NCBI RefSeq assembly: GCF_014077095.1
Contig: NZ_JACGVG010000035.1
Location: forward strand, 471,509-535,508
Source of the DNA: Colwellia sp. MB02u-6
GTDB lineage: Bacteria; Pseudomonadota; Gammaproteobacteria; Enterobacterales; Alteromonadaceae
DNA length: 64,000 nt
Direction of reading: 5' to 3'
The position numbers and the translations under genes are program-made. This document shows, in pieces, positions 1 to 10,700 of the stretch (the stretch's first letter is position 1; every line of letters starts with the position of its first letter). The notes below the pieces were generated by a model. The model was not told where the DNA came from. It ran no database searches and saw nothing but the letters and a program-made list of their open reading frames with translations.

Positions 1-1250
1 GCAAGTTTATGTTGTAAACTCGATAATTTCTTTCTACGTTGCTCTTGTTGTTTAAGAATGCTTAAAAGGTCTGAAAATACTAAGTTTTTATTAATGCTCT
101 GTAAGTCATGAGTGTGAACTTTTAATTGTTGCGTATCAGCAAAGTTCATTTTTAGCATATAATTTGGCAAGGTAGGGGCTGTTTTTTCACCTAGCCGCGA
201 TGCCATAACTCTTGTCATATTTACGGTGTCATCTTTCATCGCAACTTCTTCTATAACTAACGGCTGCATTGATAATGAAGAAAACGAATCATTTAATTTA
301 TTGATGGTAGTGAAAATATTTTTTGATATTTCAAATAATTCAAATTTAAATTTTTTGCTGTCTTTGACTGTGATAGTAAAACCTCTAATTTCAGGCTCTG
401 TTGTTCTAACGGTATGATAAAAGCTAGTTTCTTCTAATGTTCTATTAGGCACGGTAAAGTCAACACATTTACCGCCTATGTCTTGAGAAAAAGCACCTGA
501 ATTTACTAGGTCATCACTGTCGGGTAAAAGGGGTACGGCTTCATTACAGGCGCAGTCATTGTCTTGCTCTAAAGCTGATAAATCAGAGACTAATAAAATA
601 TTGTTGGGTAGCCTATTGTCGTCTAATCCAATCACAATAGGCTGAGTTAGATTACCTGCAATAACACCGAAAGCTTGCTGAATGCTTTTATTCGGCACTT
701 GACCATAAAAGTAGCCTTGGTTATCCGTTGTAGCAGAAAATATCGCATGAAAACTGCTACTATCAAGTAAAGCAACAGGGTCATCACTGACCATAATCAC
801 AACTTGTAAACCGCCTGTTGCCTGCTCTGCTGTGCTATCAATGACTTTACCGGTAATTTTTTTTATTGCTTTCTCTACCGGTGAGTCAATATTAAAAGCA
901 ATAACTTTAGCATTGATTTTGATGTTGAAGACCGGACTTTCATCAACAACATTAATAGGCACATTACTTGCCTTTAAACTGGTGTAACTATAATTTTGTT
1001 GGCCTAGCATTTCGCCATCAGGTGCAAAAATGGCTATCTTAATGGCTTCATTAATCACTAGGTTTTTGAGCGGTAAATAAAATCTAAAAATACCGTCTAG
1101 CTCGACATCTACCCGGTCTTTACTAAATACGGGGTGACCAGAAATTTCTTGGCTGTAGCTCACTTTTAGAAAATGACCTAGATATTGGTCAGTGATATTT
1201 TCATTATCGTTGGTAGGAATTAATTTTCCATTAACACTCATTGTTTCCAT
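1..1250 (-). CDS. Unrecognised protein, 5' portion only (runs off the window edge)
   Basis: The minus strand is open without a stop from an ATG at 1250 to position 1, giving at least 416 residues; the C-terminus lies outside the window. An AGGAAGG ribosome site precedes the ATG. No signal peptide or membrane segment is visible. The first ~230 residues look beta-rich, with a segment (residues ~140-190) resembling a repeated carboxypeptidase-regulatory or Ig-like fold. A Cys pair (CAC) near residue 236 is followed by a conserved-looking stretch around residues 240-290 containing CVDFTVPNRTLEE and VRTTEPEI. The visible end is charged and Lys/Gln-rich (QQEQRRKKLSSLQ), suggesting a coiled coil. 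I do not recognise the family and assign no function. Confidence that it is a real gene is high because the frame is long, uninterrupted and has a good ribosome site. Confidence 0.8.
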   Translation of the reverse strand, partial: METMSVNGKLIPTNDNENITDQYLGHFLKVSYSQEISGHPVFSKDRVDVELDGIFRFYLPLKNLVINEAIKIAIFAPDGEMLGQQNYSYTSLKASNVPINVVDESPVFNIKINAKVIAFNIDSPVEKAIKKITGKVIDSTAEQATGGLQVVIMVSDDPVALLDSSSFHAIFSATTDNQGYFYGQVPNKSIQQAFGVIAGNLTQPIVIGLDDNRLPNNILLVSDLSALEQDNDCACNEAVPLLPDSDDLVNSGAFSQDIGGKCVDFTVPNRTLEETSFYHTVRTTEPEIRGFTITVKDSKKFKFELFEISKNIFTTINKLNDSFSSLSMQPLVIEEVAMKDDTVNMTRVMASRLGEKTAPTLPNYMLKMNFADTQQLKVHTHDLQSINKNLVFSDLLSILKQQEQRRKKLSSLQHKL

Positions 1251-1958
1251 GATCCTTCCTCTTAGACACTTATTGTGTAAAAGTAATTACCGTGGCGGTG
1301 ATAAAAAATGAACAACTACCCGATAATGTACTAGGTACAAATACGGTAGGCTAACAACCAGTCTTTCTTGTCTGATTCAATCTGATGTTAATTTAGCATT
1401 GACACTTTCAACAGTGCCTTTTAAAGCTTGTTATGAACCAGATTTCAAAAATAAATATGACTTACTTCGCTACATTAATTAAATAAAAATAGTCGAACAA
1501 ACGCAGCAATGCAAACTGATATAGTGTAAGAACACCCTTTACAGCCCCTAATTTTGTTGCCTGTTTAGTCTTTGTATAGCTATTAATTAGACTTTTAATA
1601 ACTTAGCGTAATAACTAAAATTTAAACAGTAGCCAGAGTGGTAAAGCCAGCAGCATAATGAAAATTTCAGGGGGGTAAGTGCTTAGTATAAGTTTTGTTG
1701 TGTCATTTTTGATTGATACACACCTTAAAGTGCAACGGGTATGTTTTATTTTTCAGCAAAGTGTCTTTATTATTAAAGAAGTCTATTAAAACTTTATATT
1801 GACGCCGTTTTGATTATTTGCAGCTATTGAATTTTACTGGAGATAAAGTCCAATTAAGTACTCGTTACTGACTTAAACGGCATTAGATTAAGTTATTATT
1901 TAAAAGCGAGCTATTTGCAAGCAACAAAGCGCAATTTTGCTACTTCCTGAGTAAGACG
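1251..1958. other. Intergenic region, no gene seen
   Basis: About 700 bases of AT-rich sequence between the start of the left-edge gene and the end of the serine hydrolase gene. I see no open frame with a credible start, no RNA gene and no clear terminator. It presumably holds the promoter of the left-edge minus-strand gene just above 1250. Confidence 0.5.
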
Positions 1959-3152
1959 TTAAGATTTATTTTTATCATTGTTGACAAGTAATTGATGAGC
2001 TTGTGACCAAAATTTGCTCGATATTTTGTTAATCACATTTGACTCTGCATTAATTAAAATAGCAAATCCTATCTCTAACTCGGGCGAGTAACCAATATCG
2101 GCACGAAAGCCAGCAACCCAGCCAGAATGATAAATAATAGGATGACCGTCAAATTGATAAATGCGCCAGCCGTATCCGTAGTGAGCATCAGTTAAATGTT
2201 TACGCCAATATCGGCGGCGCAAATCTTTTTTTGTTTTAATACGTGGTGTCGTCAGTTCAGCGATTAGTGCAGGAGAAAGTGTTTCAGGGTTATGACCTAA
2301 ATTGGCAATTAACCATTTTGATAAGTCAGCAATACTGGCGTTAATGCCTGCAGCGGGAGCCACTTTATAATAGTCAGGCTCAACATCTACTGTACGCCAA
2401 ACATAGCGTGTGATATTTCTGCCTGCTCTATTTTTTTTACTTGTTTTTATCCGTTTTCTGAGAATGTGAGGCTTAGCGGTGTTTTGCTCTTGTAAAAACA
2501 CCTCAATACCCACTGAGGCATTGGCCATTTTTAAGGGCGAAAAAATTCTTTCTTGGAGCAAAGTGGCGTAGCTTTTAGCACTAACCGCTTCAATGGCGGG
2601 TTGTAAAAATCCGTAGGCAATATTTTGATAGCCGTAACATCTTGCGGGCTGGCAAATCGGTGTAATACGATCAAACCGGCTAATTATTTTTTCCATACTC
2701 CAATTTTCATGTAGTAAATTATCGTAGGAATTTGGCATCAAGCCACTTGAATGACTGAGCAGGTGTTTTAATTGGATATTGTCTGCAGCGCCTTCGGTGG
2801 CTAAAGTAAAGTTAGGCACATACTTAGTGACTGGGTCTGATAATTTTAGCTGCTGCTCTTGTGCCAACATAGTGGTAATAGTAGCAGCAAAAGGCTTAGA
2901 TACTGAGGCTAGGCGAAACACTGTATTATGATCTACTTTTTGGCTTTTCGCTTTATCAGTATAGCCAAAACTTTGCATGGCAAAAACTTGATTTTTTTTA
3001 ATAATGGCATACGCGGCGCCTGGAATACTAAATTTTTTTATTTCGCTAGCGATATTAGCCGATAACTTTTTATTTACGCTATTTAGGTCAGTAGCATAGG
3101 AGGTGAATGTTAAAAATAAGGTAAAAAAAAGCGCGATAAAGCGGAAAAACAT
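1959..3152 (-). CDS. Serine hydrolase of the beta-lactamase/AmpC-like esterase family
   Basis: The 397-residue protein starts with a clear Sec signal peptide (MFFRFIALFFTLFLTFTSYA, cleavage about residue 20) and should act in the periplasm or at the cell surface. It has the class C beta-lactamase/PBP4-like signature: S-V-S-K at residues 83-86 (nucleophile Ser and general-base Lys), a Tyr-x-Asn (YQN) near residue 175 and an H-S-G triad near residue 340. Length fits this family (about 350-450). Members include esterases, D-aminopeptidases and peptidoglycan-acting enzymes; the substrate cannot be read from sequence. A Lys/Arg-rich insert near residues 230-245 is unusual. The gene stands alone. 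Confidence 0.85.
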   Translation of the reverse strand: MFFRFIALFFTLFLTFTSYATDLNSVNKKLSANIASEIKKFSIPGAAYAIIKKNQVFAMQSFGYTDKAKSQKVDHNTVFRLASVSKPFAATITTMLAQEQQLKLSDPVTKYVPNFTLATEGAADNIQLKHLLSHSSGLMPNSYDNLLHENWSMEKIISRFDRITPICQPARCYGYQNIAYGFLQPAIEAVSAKSYATLLQERIFSPLKMANASVGIEVFLQEQNTAKPHILRKRIKTSKKNRAGRNITRYVWRTVDVEPDYYKVAPAAGINASIADLSKWLIANLGHNPETLSPALIAELTTPRIKTKKDLRRRYWRKHLTDAHYGYGWRIYQFDGHPIIYHSGWVAGFRADIGYSPELEIGFAILINAESNVINKISSKFWSQAHQLLVNNDKNKS

Positions 3153-3343
3153 GCAGAGAACCTATTTGAAAGACTAGCTAGTTTAAACAGTTAACGCGAA
3201 AATAAGTAGTAATATTCATTCGCTATAAGGGCTGAACTAGCTAAGATATTGATTTTTTATAGCGCAGCACGTCTTGTTCTGACTTTCTTGCTAATGCTGA
3301 AACTGTATCTCAAGATCAAGGCTTATTTTTAAAAAAATAACGA

Positions 3344-4159
3344 TTAGTTATGACTTTTTGCACTAAACCAAAAGTTCATGAAATCAGCGGTGAGTTTGTT
3401 TTCAATTTCCATGGCGCGCTCGGTGGGGCAAAAAATAGTGAAAATAATCTGTGTATCACCAAGCTCTGACGTGGCGACTTCAATATGAGGATCAGGTCCT
3501 GCAATTTTTATATCTAATCGACTTTCAATCACTTGGTTATATCTTACGGCAACATCATTAAAGTCGGCACAGTAGGTGTCAGCTTTGACTTTTAGCGCAT
3601 CAATAAAATCAAATGGGTTAACGCTGCCATCTCGGGTAATAGTAAAGTGATGAACGGCGTAACGTTTAAGGAAGTTTAAGTTTTTAATTGCTGATGTCAC
3701 CAATTGATTATTGGGCATGTAAAGTGTTTTACCGGTAAATTGATAATTACTGATATCAACTTCTAATAGCGTTAAATTGATCCAGTCAATAGAGTTCACT
3801 TCACCGCAATAATTACCCACTTGTATCCAATCACCAATACGAAAGGGACGATTTGATACCACATAAATAAAGCCAATAAGACATTGAATAAACTCGCGTG
3901 TAACAAGCACTATTGCCACAACAAATGCAGCAATTGAAAAAGCAAACTTTTGAATCTCAACAGACCAGATATTAAACACCACACAAATGAGTGCAAAATT
4001 GAATAGATTATTTAGTAAATTAACGCTTAAGCGTTTATCTAATTTTTTCTTTTTCGCGCGATGTTTAATTAAGCGTGTAATAACTAACTTTACCGTAATT
4101 ATAGCGATAGCTAATACAGCGGTGACTAAAGATTTATTTTCTAAAAGAGATTCGATCAT
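3344..4159 (-). CDS. Small MscS-family mechanosensitive ion channel
   Basis: This 271-residue inner-membrane protein has about three hydrophobic helices in its first 100 residues, then an MscS beta domain recognisable from RPFRIGDWIQVGNYCGEV and the YMPNNQLVTSAIKN segment. The family forms stretch-activated channels that release solutes on hypo-osmotic shock. The soluble C-terminal part (to residue 271) is the usual alpha/beta domain. At this length it belongs with the compact MscS-like proteins, close to E. coli MscS (286 residues). It lies between two unrelated genes, and no operon is apparent. Confidence 0.85.
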   Translation of the reverse strand: MIESLLENKSLVTAVLAIAIITVKLVITRLIKHRAKKKKLDKRLSVNLLNNLFNFALICVVFNIWSVEIQKFAFSIAAFVVAIVLVTREFIQCLIGFIYVVSNRPFRIGDWIQVGNYCGEVNSIDWINLTLLEVDISNYQFTGKTLYMPNNQLVTSAIKNLNFLKRYAVHHFTITRDGSVNPFDFIDALKVKADTYCADFNDVAVRYNQVIESRLDIKIAGPDPHIEVATSELGDTQIIFTIFCPTERAMEIENKLTADFMNFWFSAKSHN

Positions 4160-4425
4160 GTTTTGTCCAGTAAATTACTACAATAACGACTTACTTTGGC
4201 GCTAAAATGTGCACGGTAGATTATTTTACCCAACAAATCGAGTGAAATATGACTTTAATGATTATTTATTTGTCATGATGTAATCAAAAAAAATTTGTTC
4301 TGCTAATGTTCATTTATATTGTATAAAATAGTGTCTTGTTAAAAGAAACGACCAATAACTTAGAAACTTAGTCACCGAGCTTGTGTTTACTGTGCAAGTA
4401 TAAATGGCTTTTAATAGGATATTTT

Positions 4426-5142
4426 ATGAAATTATTTACTTGTGTTGTGCTGTTTATCTTTTCTACCTTAGCTTTTTCGAATACCAGTTTACCCAGTAAC
4501 AGGCATATTAGCGTGACGGGCAGTGCACAAATGCTGGCGATGCCAGATATTGCCGTGGTATATCTAAATGTTGAAAGTGAACAAAAAAGCAGTTTAGCGG
4601 CTAAAAAAGAAGTCGATGAACGGGTAAACAATTTACTGAACGGATTAACTGACTTTGACGTTGATGAAAAAAATGTTTCGGCATCAAATATCTCAACCGA
4701 AGTGCGTTACGCTTATAACCGTGATGAGCGAGATACAATTGAAGGTTATCTTGCCCGGAGAACCTTAACAGTGACATTAAAAAATATTGAGAAGTTGAAT
4801 GCCTTTATGGACTTTGCTTTAAGGGTAAAAATTAATGCTATTCGCAATATCGAATTAAAATCTTCCAACGAAAAGTCACTACAGCAAGAAGTTAATGCGC
4901 TTGCGGTTGAACATGCGAAAAGCAGAGGCCAATTACTGGCAAAGGCCTTTGGCGTAAATTTAGCGGCAATTTACAGTATCAATGCTAACTCAACTCAAAT
5001 TCAGCAGCGGTATGGCGCCAATAATGAAGGTTATAAAACCAGTGTTCGTATGGCTGATAGCTCTGCAAAACCTGGGCGTTACTTACAAGAGAGTATGGTT
5101 TTTTCAGCGTCAATTAGTGTGGTATTTGATCTTGAACTATAA
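4426..5142 (+). CDS. SIMPL domain (DUF541) periplasmic protein
   Basis: The ATG at 4426 is chosen because it begins a signal peptide (MKLFTCVVLFIFSTLAFS) and is preceded by AGGAT; an in-frame TTG at 4381 would add 15 residues and bury the signal. The mature protein (about 220 residues) has the SIMPL/DUF541 pattern: an N-terminal VTGSAQM strand, a Val-rich beta segment, a central YLARRTLTVTL strand and a C-terminal ISVVFDLEL strand. The family includes E. coli YggE, linked to oxidative stress, and forms periplasmic oligomers; biochemical function is unsettled. It is monocistronic here. Confidence 0.85.
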   Translation: MKLFTCVVLFIFSTLAFSNTSLPSNRHISVTGSAQMLAMPDIAVVYLNVESEQKSSLAAKKEVDERVNNLLNGLTDFDVDEKNVSASNISTEVRYAYNRDERDTIEGYLARRTLTVTLKNIEKLNAFMDFALRVKINAIRNIELKSSNEKSLQQEVNALAVEHAKSRGQLLAKAFGVNLAAIYSINANSTQIQQRYGANNEGYKTSVRMADSSAKPGRYLQESMVFSASISVVFDLEL

Positions 5143-5399
5143 AGCGTTTTTTTGTTGATGTTAAATGTTTATTGATAGAGTATATATCGACTGACAACAA
5201 TCTAGCGCCAAGCGCTACTGTATCTTTTTTTTTGGTGGTTTTTAGTCAATCGGCTTATATTAAGTGTTTTATTCGCTCAACTAACTTTACCGCGTTAAAC
5301 TGATCAATAAGCGAATTATGCCATGAAAGCTATTACTTGATTCAAGGCATAGATAGGTTTAATTATTTATTAACCTATGGATAAGACAGGGAGTATTAC

Positions 5400-6368
5400 T
5401 TACTTATTAGTAAACTGTTTAATCAGCAAGTAAGTTTGCTGATATTGCTCTGGTATCAGTTTTGACAGCAACATATAGGCGTGGATCAGTTCATCAAATT
5501 GATAATGTTCAACACTAACACCAGCTTGTTTGGCTTTATCAGCATATAAAATACCTTCATCTCGCAAGGGATCACAACCTGCGGTTATGACTAAGGTTTT
5601 GGGCATTCGGCGATCAAACACGCCAAGTAAAGGTGATGCCTTGGTTATCAGTGCCTTTGTTTGCTTAGTTATTTTCTCGCTAATCTTTTGATTTTTAAGA
5701 TTGAAATATTGCCCAAAGTACCAATACATTTTATCTGCCTCTAGCAGAAAACCATGGCCATTTTCGTTAATTGACGGGCAACTCATGGTGTAATCAACAC
5801 TGGGATAGATCAATATCTGTTTATCAATCTTGATATTAGGCTGGTCAATGTTGTTCATCACTAAGCTGGCACAAATTGCGCCACCGGCACTGTCTCCAGC
5901 AATATATAGTTGGCCGCTATGGCGGTGATCTTTTAGTAGCGCGGGGTAATTTTCTAACAAATATTGACAGTCGTCTAAACCACAAGGGTAAGGGTGCTCT
6001 GGTGCTAAGCGATAACCAATACAAATAACAATGGCATTGGTGGCAATAGCCAGTTCACGACTAATGGGATCATATAAATTAATGCTACCACACATATGGC
6101 CGCCGCCATGAAAGTGCAGTAAAACTGGTAGTGCTTTTTCTGTGTTTGGATGATAGATGCGCGCGGCAATATTATGCTCATTTATCGTCATGATTTTGTC
6201 TTCTATTAGTGCTAATTCAGGACCTGGTATCATATAAGCGGATAAATTTTCCAAATTTTGCCTAATAATGGCTGGCTCAAATGCTGCGCCACTTGCTTTA
6301 GCTTGCCCAATAGCAATATTAACTTGCTCAAGTAACGGCACTAAACTTTTCGATACATTTCCTCGCAT
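5400..6368 (-). CDS. Alpha/beta hydrolase, hormone-sensitive-lipase (HSL) type esterase
   Basis: The 322-residue cytosolic protein carries the HSL oxyanion-hole motif HGGG at residues 87-90, the nucleophile elbow G-D-S-A-G-G with Ser160, an acid in the GCDPLRDEG segment near residue 260 and the catalytic His in ELIHAY near residue 290. This is the family of bacterial carboxylesterases acting on short-chain acyl esters; the substrate is not known. It lies one base downstream of the MFS transporter gene on the same strand, so the two are almost certainly co-transcribed, suggesting that the transporter imports or exports a compound related to the ester it hydrolyses. Confidence 0.88.
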   Translation of the reverse strand: MRGNVSKSLVPLLEQVNIAIGQAKASGAAFEPAIIRQNLENLSAYMIPGPELALIEDKIMTINEHNIAARIYHPNTEKALPVLLHFHGGGHMCGSINLYDPISRELAIATNAIVICIGYRLAPEHPYPCGLDDCQYLLENYPALLKDHRHSGQLYIAGDSAGGAICASLVMNNIDQPNIKIDKQILIYPSVDYTMSCPSINENGHGFLLEADKMYWYFGQYFNLKNQKISEKITKQTKALITKASPLLGVFDRRMPKTLVITAGCDPLRDEGILYADKAKQAGVSVEHYQFDELIHAYMLLSKLIPEQYQQTYLLIKQFTNK

Positions 6369-6369
6369 A

Positions 6370-7554
6370 TTAACTTCCTTCTGGCAGTGTTTTAGTTTTA
6401 TGACCGGTTTCAGGTAAAAAGTAACTACCTATAAATAAGGTTGAACTCAGTACTGTGATTAAAATAAACGATCCGGTGTAATCACCTTGATTAGTATCGA
6501 CCAAGCGACCGAATATCCAGAGAATTATCGTCGATATTATGTAACTAATTGAGTAAAACATACTAAAAACAATGGTAATACGAGTAGAAGTCATCTTTGG
6601 TAGCTCGTGTGGAATTGAAACGAGTGCGGTGACGGGGAAAAATATAAAAAAACCTAACACCATAGCAGCAAAAGTTTGTAGCCAATATAAATCACTAAAC
6701 GAAAATACGGTGGTGCTAATAATAACCACTAAGCCCGACCAACGTATAACCGGCAAGCGTAAGGGCACGTTTTTACTATAAATAATACCGAAGATAGTGC
6801 CGACAATACCAAAGCCAATCACCCATTTACTTTGCACAATACCGGCCTTGGGATAAAAGGTGAACAAACAAATATAAAAGGCTAAAATACCTGAATAGGC
6901 TAGACCGTATAGCCAATTAAAACGCTCTGTTAAACCTTGGCGGTAAGTGTAATGTGCTGGTAAAGCGTTTTCATCTCTGCTTGCTCTTGATGGTTGCTCA
7001 ACTTTAACCAACAGCCAAAGTAGGGCAACAGCCAAGCTAAGCACAGAAAATAGCGTTAAACTATTTTGCCAACTACCGGTAAGCTGATTAATACTCTGCA
7101 TTTGCCACAAAATTATTGCCGTACCCATATTAAAAGCCACGGCGTTAATGCCATTAATGGTTGAGCGTTCTTCTGCTTTGAAAAACTGTAAAACGATAGG
7201 ATTAAAATACACCACCATAAAAGCACCCCCCAGCCCCATTAAAAATCGACTGAGTAACAGCCATTCATAATTTGGTGCGTAAGGGGTTAATAAGCCGATG
7301 GTGATTAATAAACTGGCCACAAAAAAAGCATATTTAATACCGAGTTTAATCGCTATCCAAGCGGCAATGAAAGTGCCAACAATTTTAGCTAAAGTGACTG
7401 CACCACTAATAAAACTTGCTGACGCTAAGCTATGCACGTCAAGTGCAAGCATAATGCTTTGCATGCTAGCGGTACCACCGACCCAAGCCATGGCAAATAA
7501 TACATAACTAAAGAAAACAATAGCTTCTACTAAATATTTGTTAGTGATTTTCAT
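6370..7554 (-). CDS. Major facilitator superfamily transporter
   Basis: This 394-residue inner-membrane protein has about 12 hydrophobic segments and the standard MFS length. A loop-2/3-like segment (AWIAIKLGIKYAFF) and a conserved RFLMGLGGAFMVV region, typical of MFS helix 4, are visible. The closest-looking group is the CynX/NarK-like anion or small-organic-solute transporters, but the substrate is not resolved. It is the first gene of a two-gene operon with the HSL-type esterase. The start is the ATG at 7554, divergent from the hybrid kinase gene, with a 157-base shared promoter region. Confidence 0.87.
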   Translation of the reverse strand: MKITNKYLVEAIVFFSYVLFAMAWVGGTASMQSIMLALDVHSLASASFISGAVTLAKIVGTFIAAWIAIKLGIKYAFFVASLLITIGLLTPYAPNYEWLLLSRFLMGLGGAFMVVYFNPIVLQFFKAEERSTINGINAVAFNMGTAIILWQMQSINQLTGSWQNSLTLFSVLSLAVALLWLLVKVEQPSRASRDENALPAHYTYRQGLTERFNWLYGLAYSGILAFYICLFTFYPKAGIVQSKWVIGFGIVGTIFGIIYSKNVPLRLPVIRWSGLVVIISTTVFSFSDLYWLQTFAAMVLGFFIFFPVTALVSIPHELPKMTSTRITIVFSMFYSISYIISTIILWIFGRLVDTNQGDYTGSFILITVLSSTLFIGSYFLPETGHKTKTLPEGS

Positions 7555-7711
7555 CTATAATAACTTTCAAACTGATTAACAATGAAGGGTTAGATTACCC
7601 TAGGATGTTAGGGAAATAAGTACTACCTTAGTGCACTAACATCAACAAACGCGCATGATATGTTAGATGAGATAAGTGTTGATGCGAGTATACAATTGTT
7701 AAAACAAAGGA

Positions 7712-10700
7712 ATGAATTTGTTAGCTTGGTTATCTATTGATACGTGGTTGATCACCGCTCTTTCTATTGGCTACTTGTGCCTATTGTTTTTAGTTGCTCA
7801 TAAAGGCCAAAATCAATCACCTGAACAATGGCGCTGTAAGCCGTGGGTATATAGCTTATCTTTAGCGGTTAGCTGCACCTCATGGGCTTTTTACGGCACA
7901 GTGGGTCAAGCCGCAACCACAGGCGCTTGGCTTGCACCGATTTATATTGGCTCCATGCTTTGTCTGGTATTAGCTTGGCCAATGTTGCTGAAAATGTTAA
8001 ATATTATCAAGCGACAAAACCTTACTTCAATCGCCGATTTTATTGCCTTTCGTTATGACCGCTCGCCTAAAATAGCGATTAGTGTTGCGCTAATCGCTTT
8101 AGTTGGCACCATACCTTATATTGCCTTGCAACTACGCGCTATTAGCACCAGCTTTGATTTACTCACCGGCACTTTTCAATCAGGTATCAGTACCGCTTTT
8201 GTCGTTACCATCGTATTAATTGTATTCAGTATCTTATTTGGTACTCGGCAAATTGCTGCCAGTAAGCAAAATCAAGGCTTAGTTTTAGCCATTGCCTTTA
8301 GCTCAGTGGTGAAATTATTAGCATTAACTGCCGTGGGTATTTTCGCGACTTTTTTTGTTTTTGATGGTTTTGCCGACTTAGCTGCTCAGCAACAAAGTCA
8401 GGGCTTATTTACTGACGGTAATTCAGTTTATCTTGCGGTGACTCAGGCGATATTGGGCGCAATAACCATTTTTGTTTTACCACAGCAATTTCATATGATG
8501 ATGATAGAAAACCATCACCCACAAGAGCTAAAAACGGCCCGTTGGTTGTTTCCACTGTATTTTATTTTAATTAACATTTTTGTTTTACCCATAGCAATTG
8601 CGGGCTTAATTACCTTTCCTGGCGGCAGTGTTGATGCCGACACTTATGTGCTTACCTTGCCGATGTTTTTTCAGCAAGCTTGGTTAGGTATTGTGGTTTA
8701 TATTGGTGGTTTAGCGGCGGCAACTAGTATGGTGATTGTCTCTGCTATTGTGCTTAGCACCATGATTTCAACCGAAGTTATAACGCCAATAACCTTAAAA
8801 TTTCACTATTTCAGTAAGGAAGGTGCACCGCAATTTTCTAGCTTGTTGTTAAAGCAGCGCCGACTGACCATTATCGCCATATTGTTACTTGCCTTTGCCT
8901 TTGAACGTAGTATTAATCAGCAAAGTCATTTAGCCAGTATTGGCTTACTCTCCTTTGTGTTGTTATCACAGTTTGCACCGGCGATTATCGGCGCTTTGTA
9001 CTGGCGCAAAGCGAATGCTAAAGGCGCATTAATTGGCTTAATTATTGGCAGTTTGATGTGGTTTTATACCTTACTTTTACCCATCATAGCTCCTAATTTA
9101 GTGTGGGTACAAGATGGCGTTTTTGGCCTTGCTTGGTTAAAGCCAACTGCGCTGTTTGGCGTCAATTTTTTAGACTTAACCAGTCATGGCGTATTCTATA
9201 GCTTAATGAGTAATATCGTTTGCTTTGTTGGTGTTTCATTATTGACCCAACGCAGTCTAGGTGAAAAATTACAAGCAGACATTTTCATTAGTAAAGCTCA
9301 ACAGCAAGTTGAGAGTAAGTTAAGTACAGAAGATCTTCACAGTTTATTAATGCGCTTTATCGATAAAAACGCCGCTGATGCCTTTATGTTGATCGCAAAG
9401 GCTAATCAAGTCAATCAAGTATCCTCTGACGTTGAACCAGTAAATCTGATTGAATATACCCGTGTGCAACTTTCTGGTGTACTGGGCTCAGCCTCAACAC
9501 GTATGGTCATGAAAGCGGTATTAAGGTCAGCACAAATGCCCTTTGAAGATGTGGTGAGTATTGTGGATGAAGCAAATCAACTGTTTCGTTTTAACCGCGA
9601 GTTATTGCAGTCGGGTGTTGAAAATATTGAACAAGGCATCAGTGTGGTTGATGCGGATATGAGATTAGTGGCGTGGAATCAGCGTTATATTCAATTGCTT
9701 GATTATCCGGAAGGTTTTGTTCAAGCCGGCCTACCAATTGAAACCTTGTTAAACTTTAATATTGCGCGAGGCATTATTGTTGGTGGTGCTAATCATGAGC
9801 AGATGATCACCAAACGTATCGCGCATATGAAAAACGGTGATAGCCATCATTTTCAACGAAAAATGCTTAATGGCATGGTATTAGAAATTCGTGGACAGTC
9901 GATGCCTGCTGGCGGATTTGTCAGTACATTTTCAGATATTACCGCCCATATAGAAGCGGAAAAGTCCTTACAAAAAGCCAACGAAAATCTTGAGAAACGT
10001 GTGGCAAGCCGAACCCAGGAATTACAAAACGCCAAAGCTGAAGCCGAAGCGGCCAACAGTAGTAAAAGTCGATTTTTAGCAGCAGCAAGTCACGACCTTA
10101 TGCAGCCTTTTAACGCCTTATCTTTATTTACCTCGATGTTAAAAAACAAAGTACAAGGTGAGGAACTCACCGCACTTGCTCAGCACATTGATGATTCATT
10201 AAACGTGGTCGAAGCCTTGTTGTCAGACTTAGTTGAGATTTCTCGCTTAGATAGTAGCTCTGAAAAAATAGTAAAAAGTCAATTCGCCCTTGATGACTTA
10301 TTACAGCCACTCAAGAATGAATTTGCGGCCTTATCCGCGCAAGCCGGCATACGTTTCTCATATCAAGTTAGCCAATGTGTTGTGCATTCTGACAAACGCA
10401 TGCTAAGGCGAATAGTACAAAACTTTTTATCGAACGCCGTACATTATTGCCATGATAAGCAGGGGGCAAAAGCGGGGATTCATAATCGCATTTTATTAGG
10501 CATACGACGCAGCAAAACCATGATACGGCTTGAGGTTTGGGATAACGGCCCAGGGATCGCGTTAGCACAACAAAAAACCATCTTTCGTGAATTTGAACGT
10601 TTAGCGCAAAACCGTGAAATACCAGGGTTAGGCTTAGGATTGGCGATATCAGAGCGCATAGCAAAATTACTCGGTTTGTCAATTTCCGTTAAATCTCAAC

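Noticed and set aside
10368..10682. 104-residue open frame antisense inside the hybrid kinase gene
   Set aside because: It lies wholly opposite a well-supported kinase domain, has no credible ribosome site and matches no family.
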